A stretch of 64,000 bases of DNA from Staphylotrichum longicolle (taxonomy: Eukaryota; Ascomycota; Sordariomycetes; Sordariales; Chaetomiaceae): positions 5,952,001 to 6,016,000 of the forward strand of contig JAHCVI010000001.1 in assembly GCA_019096155.1 (NCBI GenBank), in the 5' to 3' direction. Made by a program: the position numbers and the translations under genes. A model generated the notes under the pieces. That model saw nothing but the letters and a program-made list of their open reading frames with translations. It had not been told where the DNA came from and searched no databases. This document shows positions 55,725-64,000 of the stretch, piece after piece. Positions within the stretch are counted from its first letter, which is position 1; each line of letters starts with the position of its first letter.

Positions 55725-56787
55725 TCAAGGCCTGCTGCTGCAGCCGCTAGTGACACTGCTGGCGGTGCTGCTGCTGCTGTCGTAGTTGTGGCAGCCGCGC
55801 TCGTGGCGCTTCATGTTGCTCCGGACGCTGAACGCCTTGCCACAGCCCGGGAACGGGCATTTGAACGGCTTCTCGCCCGTGTGCGAGTGGCTGTGGATCC
55901 GCAGCGAGCTGGGGCGGGAAAAGGCCTTGTTGCACGTCTGGCAGATGTACCGGTCCTGGCTCTGAGGGAAGGCGGCCGAGGCAGACGGGGCGATGTAGTG
56001 GTGGTGCTGCCAGGGGTTGCCGGCCGTCGGCGCGAGAGTCACTGACACAGGCAGTGGCGGTGGGAAAGCCTGCAACGCGAGGTTAGGACTTGGCATTGCC
56101 ACGGAAACGAAACGCCGGTGGCGATGGATGACCTACCTGAGGAAGAGGCCGCTGGTAATAGAGACCCGACATTTGCGGCTGCGGAGGGGCGGCGGCCTGG
56201 ATGGGAGGATAATAGGAAGTCATGGTCGGCTGGCTCATGTACGCGGGGCCGGCGAACTGGGGTTGATATGCCGAAGCGTGAACCGGGACGCGCGGGATAG
56301 CGGCCGCGGCGGTCATCTGCCTTGCATCTGCCTCCATCTGGAGTGGTGGCGTCGTCTCGAAGTAGTAGTTGGAGCCATTCGACACCTGGCTCACTGACCT
56401 CGTCGACGGCGAGTTGAACCCCTCAAACGACGCATCCGATGACATGGGCGGACTGGGCGGGAGCGCTGTCCTGAGCAGTGCTGGGTTGGCATAGTGCGAT
56501 GAGCTGGGCCTGGTCTCGGGCTTGGATGCTTGTGCTGTGGCCAGATGGTTAGTATCAGATGATCCCACTCCAGTGGCCCGCCACAAGCTGCGCGTACATT
56601 GCTGCTGAGACTGGGGCGAGGTCTCTGAAGTCGGCGATCCTTGGTCTGCGAGCCCGAGGAGGTTCGAGATGGACGGCAGCGAGCACTTGGCGGTCTCATC
56701 CATTGGAGGCGACGGTGGTGGCATGTAGCCGTAATGGATTTGTTGAGGTGCGTGTGCGTAGTGTGTTGTGACCATTGTGCCTGCCAT
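55725..56787 (-). CDS. C2H2 zinc-finger transcription factor (two Krüppel-type fingers)
   Basis: Nuclear DNA-binding regulator. Exons are 56787-56598, 56534-56137 and 56069-55725; 310 residues. ATG at 56787 has a strong context (CAACCATGG). The N-terminus is Pro/Ser/Tyr/Gln-rich, with PPSPPMDETAKCSLPSISNL, a motif often found in fungal regulators, and LPPSPPMSSDASFEGFNSPS. Finger 1: YICQTCNKAFSRPSSLRIHS then HSHTG (C239, C242, H255, H259), canonical HTGEKPF linker. Finger 2: CPFPGCGKAFSVRSNMKRHE then RGCH (C267, C272, H285, H290). A Ser-rich end follows. The RPSSLRIH / SVRSNMKRH finger pair is a conserved ascomycete arrangement. Intron 1 (56597-56535, branch ACTAAC) is exactly 63 nt with no stop, so retention would keep the frame. 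It is the only gene in about 15.8 kb, which suggests large regulatory flanks. Confidence 0.9.
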
Positions 56788-59700
56788 GGTTGTGAAAGAA
56801 GAGGTGTTGCTAAGTTGTGTTGTAACGCCTTGGGAAGCTGCAAGTTCTTCGCAATGGGTGGGTCGTTGATTCGGGATGGTGTCAACGTCGTGTATCAAGC
56901 GCCGGCGATGTTGAGATATCCAAGCGGCAGTCTTTCTGTGTGTGTGCAAGAGGCGTGTGCTGGATTAAGTACTAAGCAGTGGTCATGCGTCGAGAAGGAA
57001 GCTTGTTGACTTTTGGGATGATGGGGGGTGGGAGAACTGGGGCGTTTTGTACCATCAGATCTCCCGGAGAACATCCATGGAGAATATGTGGATGATCGAG
57101 TGGAAATCCACACAAAATCCACACGCTGATCCCCGGACCAAGGCGGCCAGCAGGTGTTGTCACAATTGGGTGTGGGTCTGACCGGCGGCCTGGGGTACTG
57201 TGCCAGGCCAGGGATCACGACCCACGGCCGGCGTTGATCAGAGGAGACCCACACCCCTCACACACCCCTCCCACCGTCATCACCCAGCACCCCCTGCCTT
57301 GTGTGTTGCCGTGGTGCTGGGGTACAGAGTACATGGTACATGCGTCCGAACTTATAACGCCTCCTCTTATAAGGTGGCTCTGACTCCGGGTGCGTCGGGG
57401 GGCGCCCTGATTTGATACCTGAGCCCAATGTCGGGACCCTGCCAGCCGGAATGCCAGCAACCCACGCAGAGAGCGGATCGGTCTCTGGACGGGTCCCGAC
57501 AGATATGATTGTCATTGATCTGCCGAGTCCAAACGTTTGAGGCTCATGCTGAGTCGAGGCCGCCAGGCAGGTGAAGCCAGTGCTGTGCTATGCGGCCCGA
57601 CTTGCGCAGCAAAGAGATGAGTTTCTCTTCTGTGCCTCGACCTTGACTGCTCCTGCTCGTAAAGTCGACAGGACCCCCAGCAGCAGAATGCGTTGCGCGC
57701 ACGTTTTTGTGGCGCCAGGCGCATGGCTGCCCGCGCTAGCTCAAAAGGGTGCACATCGTCTTGCATTTTCCTGGCTGCCGGTTTGCTGGGGCTCTTCCAG
57801 CCACACGGACCACTTGACCAAAACAGGAGTTGCTGCCGGGAGCTAAGGCTTGGGGTGTGGAGGGGGGTTTGCGATGTGCGAGCGGTACGTACCCGCCCAG
57901 CCCTGGTCTGTCACGGCCGCTTGGGCGTTTTGAGGTTTTGGGACGGTGACCCCTGAGCCAGGACACACGGACGCCCAAACTTTGAGACGAGCATCGACTC
58001 CAAGCTTGCGCGCTGCATCGCGGAGAAAGGCCACCAGGGGTAGCTTGCATTGGCTCGTGCTGCGACCGGGATGGTAGAGCTGATCTTATGCCGTTCATCT
58101 TGACGTGCTCAACCTGCCATCTCGAAACGGGCGCCTCCGAGGTCTGCCTCGTGCTGCCACAATCTTTCGAGAACTCTTGGTCTGTTTGGGACGTGCAGTC
58201 GATTGCTCCGATCCATCATGGCCCGGAGATCATATTTCGCGTGGGCACGAGTGCCGGCTCATCGCGCCATTGCGATTGTTCCCGATGCGCGCCCCAGGGA
58301 GGTGAAGCCGGTCTCCCGCCTCCGGCATGATGCTGAGAAACCAGCATGCCCGGTCTCGGGGGAAACTCTTGGCCTGTTAAAGAGACAACTCAGTGAGGGT
58401 GAGCCCCAGAAACCGAACATTCCTCTTGTGGGCAGAAACCACGGCAGTTGATCCATGGGCTGCCAGGAACAGCGACAGAATCGCTCGGGGTTGACAGGGC
58501 AGTGGTGGGACAGCCGTTGTTGACTGTCGTTTCGTGCATGGTCTGAATACTACCGTTGCGGTCGCTTAGTAGCCCTGCACCTAACTGAATTCCAGAACCG
58601 GCCACAGCGCTTCTGTCACCCCGTGTGAGACTCCTGGCTCTGGGCATGATGAGGTCAGGTTAAGTCAGCGTTCGCAGATGTCTTGGCTCGCCCGACAAGG
58701 CGAAGGGGACGAGACCTGGGCTGGGCTCATGGGCAGAGGGTGGCTCATGCGTGCGAGGCCCCGTGCTCCAGGCACGTTTCTTGGGAAACAGCGGGAGGCG
58801 CTCTCGGAAACAAAGGCTAATCTCGAGAGATCACCTCAACTTTGTCATCGAGTGAGGCTCCAGGGGCTGCTGGATTGGCGCCGGGGTTCAGGGGTCCTTG
58901 ATCATCGGCGGTAGCGAGTCTTATTGTCGACTGGGGTCGAGCCGGAAGGAGAGCAGCCTGTCTGGCCCTGTGTTTGACGTGCGGCAGGGGCCAGCGGAGA
59001 GATCTTGAAAATCCGGTACGCTTGATGCGCCTGATGCGCTTGGGACGCTTTGGTCTCCTGGGGCGGCCGGAACGAGAAAGAGGGGACAGCCAGACGGGTC
59101 TCTTGTGCCACATCCGTGCCACATCCGCGGTTCGCCGCAGGCCAGCGAGGCCCAAGTCTCATGGCTCAGTCTCAAGGCATGATGACGGGACGAGATTCCC
59201 GAGCGAAGTCTAAACACCGACTCGTCGTCGCTCGGGCATCGCCGGCATGCAAAACTTGGGACGACGCACCGGCAGATGCAGGCAGCCTCTTAACCACGCC
59301 AGTCTCCCTGCTTCAGGGGACGCATGGCTCCATCAGCACCGTCCCATCTTGCTGCAGCATCGTTTTCCAGACTTGCAAAGAAATGCCAAGTCCAAGTTTG
59401 CAAGTGTCGAACGCTTGTGTCAAATGCAAAGTGTCTTTTGGAGTCTGATGTTGGGTTTGTCTGGGTGCAATCGTAGAGAAATGCGTTCAACGACCCTAGG
59501 TAAGTTGCGTGACGCTACCCTAATCCAACTAGGGCAGCAGCCATCAGGCAATAAGATACCCTCCATTGTTATGAGAAAGACGCATGAAGTGAGTTGTCAG
59601 ATCAGGCGGCAACATGATGCGGTTCCGGACCCCAGTCTGGATCACGCAGTCTGGGCCTGAATTCTAAAGCTGGCTGCTCCTTCCGTCTGACTTTCCTCCC

Positions 59701-62700
59701 TCGCAAATTCTGCAAGTAGTATACACTTTTTGTGCAGGCAGCATGAGTGACCCACGCAGAAAGCTCAAACGTCACGCCATTGTGTTTGGTTCTAGCAAGA
59801 GCGTTATTCAGGTTGCATCTCAACTCCCAAGTCTGACCGGAGGTGGCCGGTCCAGCCTGGACCGCACATTCTATGTCCCTTCGATTTACGCCTCCTGGTG
59901 AGCTTTTGGTGTCGGTTACGGTGTCAAATCCTGACGATCACGTTCATGGCCTGTTGCAAAGAACACAATCTGAACTTGACATGCAACGCCGCCGGAACCC
60001 CGCGATCAGGATCTCCAGGTTCACCGGGACCCGGGGGTGGGACCCGGTCCCCGTCCGGACCTGCCCCGCTACGGGCCCACAGCGACCCATTGGACACGCC
60101 GCCAGTCCCGGCTTCTCAAGCGCTTTCGGTTCTTGACCAACCGAAGTTCCAGGCCAGCTTGCCGGCCAACTCTGCGGCAGCTTTGCGGCACAGAATCTTG
60201 TTGCCATTTCGCGTAACGAGGTCCAGTCCACGGCCTGCTCGTCGTCAGTCACCAGTCAGCCAGTGAGCAGCCCAGCCACTCAAGTGGCTTGACCTCGAGT
60301 CCTTCGTCGGTCCCTTGATGGCACTTCGCCAGACCCAGCCTCCGCCAAGTCACCCATCTCGCATCGAACCTCCCATGTCATGGGGATAGACATGCTTCCG
60401 CCCTCGCCAATGCCCGGTCCCGCGACGGACTATCGTTTTGTGTTCCGGAATTTTCGAGATTGCTCGGCAGCAGCGGGATAACCAACCATCAAGCCCATCA
60501 CAGGTCAATCGAGCAACGCCCAGCCCGTTTTGGGCGTCCCGTTGACAGATTATTGCCCTCCCGTCACCCTCGTTCCGTGGTTGTGGCTTCACTTGGAGGG
60601 CGGAGCGGCTGTACTTCGGGCACTCTTTGATTGCCGTCTATATGTTGGATGATATAACCCAAGGCTGCAGCTTTTTCCCCCCGCGACGGTCACACGGCGC
60701 GTGCCTTTGGTGACAGCGTCGCACTCGACCTGTCCTTCTCCCCTGCAAGCAATACCGGTTTCCCAAACGGAGATTACCCGTCGTGCGGGCGATCGACGTG
60801 GCGCTGGCTTAGCGCCGCTCGCTTAAGCTCTGGCATGGCTTGAGTGCCTCTTCGGGAATGGTCCATGATCGCCGACCGTTTTGTACGCTTTGGGCTCGGG
60901 AAATATGCCACGCTGCGCTCGCATGTCATGTCACCAAACCGCCATCAACCACCTTCCTTTTCCGGATGCCCAGGCATCGGACGCCGTCGTCGATGGAGCC
61001 CGCACCGCCTCTCGCCGTCGTTTGGCACAGCGCTACCGCGGACGCGTACGGAATCGGAGGAGTCCTTCCCTTTGCCATGGCCCCACGCGCCGCGCGATGA
61101 CGGTCATCGTCCTTCTCACCGTCCCGCGCACCCGGGACCCTCGAAAAATCTGATCCCCCCGTCGTCACCTCACCGCCAGTTGGTAGGATGCGCAGGAGCG
61201 CAAACAAGACGGCCCGGCGCTGGTGTGCAACGAGATCAGGAGTTGTTGAGGGAAGCTACGTGACATGTTGCAGATTCTCAAAAAGGTGCGTCACAGACGG
61301 TTGAGCGTCGGTTTCGCAAAGTTCCAACCTCGACTCCGAGATGGAGGGTGGTGATGTAACCAGAAGCTCTGGCCTGGTGACAACCTGGGACGGCAGGCAA
61401 AACTCCCCAATTGGCCCACAGGGCGAACAGGGGCCAAGTTCCGGTCCACATTTCCGATGCAACCAGGGCGATCTTCCCAAGGGGAATAGAGTTTGTGGAA
61501 TCTGTCGATCAGCGCAGGGGCGATCTGCCTTGGAACCACGGGCTTGTCACTATCTCAAAGCAGCATTCGGTTCCCTCAAGGCGTCGAGATACAAACAACA
61601 CAAACCCAGTTCGCGCTTTGCCAATCGCTTCTCAACTTCTTCTGCTCGGAGGGACATCTGCAATTCGGATTGAGAGGGGTGGTTGACGCAACGCAATCTC
61701 AGACCAGCCGTGTCTCAAGTGCGGACCCCGCGACATCCGCTGGCGTTGGTGCCTTGCCCTTTCAAATTCAACGTCACATCGCGATATCCAGCTCCCGGTG
61801 CGAGCTCTTCTCGGGTTTCTTGCTTGCCCAAGTCCACCGCAAGGCTGGTGCCAAGTCCTCCTCAGCTGCATTCGAGCAAGTCGCCAGACATCCGCGAAGT
61901 TGGTTGCCCTCCCTTTCGGGTCGGCGGAGCCCGCTACCAGAGCACAGGGTGTCATTATCGATCTGTTGTTCCAGAGCTTTGGCTAGTCCAGTGCAACACC
62001 AACTCTTGCAGCTTCCTTCTACGGCCCGTCCAAGGCAGTCACTCGCCATTTTGACCTGATCGGTAGCCTATCACAGCGAGCCAACTGTTTCCAGCTCTTT
62101 GGTGGCGTCTATCCGCGTAACTAAAGCTCCGTGCGTTGTCAAGCGAGTATTCTCGGGAAGTCGAGGCAGTTCTGGACCTGGAAGCCTATGACCGGGTTGG
62201 TGAGTCGCCCTTGGCAGGGAGCAACGGCCATCACTGGGGGCGTTTGTTCGGCAAACTTCTCCGGGTCAGGGGAATGTCGACTGCTTGCCAGGCGCAAAAC
62301 ATTACCAATCAAATGCAGATCGCTCTTTTGGATGTTGAGAAAAGGTAGGAGAAATCATCTACAGTACATGTGGTGCCTAGCTCTCAACTTGAGGTTGACA
62401 CAGCATGCGCATATATCTCGAGCATCGGATTTGGCCGAACAGAACCGGAGAAGGAAACTTGGCAGCACAACCTTGCAAGTTCGGCGAGCTTGGTTCAGAG
62501 AAGGAAACGAAGCTTTTGGCGAGCCCGTTGTGGCGTTGCCATCTTCCCGACCTTGTCCTATATCGAACCGGGGTAATGACAGGGGCGTCTCGATATTGCA
62601 ACTCAAGAAGTTTTCTTCCCGATCCACATTGCGCTTCCTCACTCGCAAGGCCCCGGATAAGGAAGCTCCCAAGAAGCTTTGCAGCACTTGGCTGAGCCTT

Positions 62701-64000
62701 CTATACATCATGGTGGGTGAGCGGGCTCACCACGACGGAGCCTTCGCCGGTAATTGACGTCGCAAGTGCGCTCGCTTACAGCAAGAATTTCCGGCCGGCA
62801 CCACTGATCAAACAGGGCGGTTCCACAGAATGGGTTACGCTACCACAGGCGAGAGATAACCAAGAGACTATGAACGAGATCCTTGGAAAAGTTTGGGCGT
62901 GGTACACTGATCATTGCACCGGTTACCAGGCTCATGACGGAATCACACAGAGCGTCTTCTCTCATCGCGGCCTTTGAAGTTTGACACTTGGATGATCATC
63001 GTCAGACCGCGGAGGCCGGAACGACAAGCTACAACCAAGTGGTCTCTGCCACACTCCCTTACCTGAATCCTGTGGTCGAAGATCCTTCAACGGCGCGGCG
63101 GGTGAAGGGTGTGTTGACAAATAGGAACCTCCTCAATCGCAGTCGAGGACAGGCCACGATCACCCTATCACCCACAGGAGCCGTGAGCACTCTGCTAGTG
63201 CCTGCAGCTGTCACCTGCGCTTGCAACGCTGCTCCTGCACACCAGTAACACCAGCCGGCCGTCTGACCATCCAGGTGGAAGACAGGAGAAGCCAGCCTGG
63301 CAGCCCAGCAAGATGTGCAGAGCGGCCACCAATACACGGGCGTTCGGTGCAGTACACATCCTCTCTGTGACTGGCGCCCGAGAAAAGCGGTCGCCGAAGG
63401 AGCGAAGCCCGACGGGAGCATCTTTCATGATCCACCTGCCCATTTGTTCGTCAAAGGTAAGCTCGGCGGGACGGGCTACGCCCTTCTTTAGCGTCGACAC
63501 TCACACGCGATGATTGACAAGTCCAACACACTACCGGACATCTACAGTACATCCCGTTTTTCTTGTTGCCTCACGGCGGTCTCAGTGAGGCCCAGTATCC
63601 AGGGCCAACGTCCCGCGGCAGCGTGTGGGCGTGCCGCCGAACCTGGGAACCACTTCGTCAAGCAGGTCCTCCACTCCACGTTCCCAGGACCGGGACTCAT
63701 CTAGGGACGCACACGGCCCGGTGTGATCATCCCACTCTGAGGTTGCAGCGCCCAGGTTTCTGTGCAGTGTGCTGACGACGATGATCGTCGTCAAGAGCAA
63801 GGCAGAACAGCTCTCTGGGCCTCCAACACTGCCGGAAGGGACGGGTCATCCGAACCAACCCGGCAATCAACCTCCCCCTGGCAGTGCCCGGTACCACACT
63901 TGTACACTGTTCATCTGTTGCTGTCGAATCAAGCAGTGGGGGGAAGACCACGAACTCCGTAGGAGCGGAACCTTGGTGCAGCGGCGGCCCTGCGGAGACA
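56788..64000. other. 7.2 kb gene-poor region upstream of C2H2 regulator
   Basis: Upstream side of the zinc-finger gene up to the end of the window. Many short open frames but none with a domain, signal peptide or plausible exon structure; the longest (61493-62059 + and 62131-62757 +) look random. A short GATGCGC-type repetition occurs near 59022-59045. No tRNA or rRNA recognised. Best regarded as an extended promoter and possibly non-coding transcripts; a gene beyond 64000 may begin here. Confidence 0.4.

Noticed and set aside
61493..62757. Two plus-strand frames of about 190-210 codons near the window end
   Set aside because: No domain or homology pattern that I recognise; both look like chance open frames in GC-rich DNA.
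48221..64000. RIP-mutated transposon graveyard in the gene-poor regions
   Set aside because: By eye the base composition is not AT-rich and there is no abundance of TA steps or transposase-like remnants; a formal RIP index and repeat search would settle it.
1..64000. CRISPR array, prophage, plasmid or bacterial operon
   Set aside because: No regularly spaced repeats, ribosome binding sites or phage genes; introns and gene families are fungal.

Overview
The window is nuclear DNA from a filamentous ascomycete (Pezizomycotina, most likely a Sordariomycete). The protein genes carry 48-77 nt GT-AG introns with CTRAC-type branch points. The gene families are ones typical of this group: fungal rhodopsin-type membrane protein, DUF3433 protein, CNL1-type BLOC-1 subunit, Spp1 and SCO1. 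A tRNA-Pro(AGG) carries an intron next to the anticodon. I see no prokaryotic operons, CRISPR array, virus or intact transposon. Species cannot be named from the sequence alone.

Layout. 0.2-8 kb: an RBM5/10-like splicing factor (-), divergent from a molybdopterin synthase large subunit (+), then an OPT oligopeptide transporter (-). 10.7-15 kb: tRNA-Pro (-), a secreted subtilisin (-) and a mitochondrial CECR5-type HAD protein (-). 16.5-24 kb: a long disordered coiled-coil protein (-) and a seven-helix fungal rhodopsin-type protein (+). 26-31.5 kb: a disordered His-tract protein (+) facing a DUF3433 membrane protein (-). 33.5-43.6 kb is the densest part: a small Cys-rich protein (+), choline kinase (-), SCO1 (-) divergent from the COMPASS subunit Spp1 (+), and the BLOC-1 subunit CNL1 (-). 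46.6-48.2 kb: a seven-exon secreted GDSL/CE2-like esterase (+). 48.2-64 kb: apart from one C2H2 zinc-finger regulator (55.7-56.8 kb, -), about 14.7 kb without a recognisable gene.

The genes are mostly unlinked housekeeping, secretory and membrane functions rather than a pathway cluster. The strongest unexplained signal is a set of about 12 single-base reading-frame breaks in five conserved genes (RBM5-like, MoaE, OPT, HAD, DUF3433), nearly all in GC-rich or homopolymer stretches. Correcting each by one base restores full-length family proteins. I read them as probable sequence errors, but they decide how these genes should be annotated. I did not find convincing evidence of a wholly new biological system. 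The best leads are the gene-poor region around the C2H2 regulator, an in-frame alternative intron in that gene, a 132-nt pure pyrimidine tract, an unusual substrate-pocket sequence in the subtilisin, and three lineage-type proteins of unknown function.
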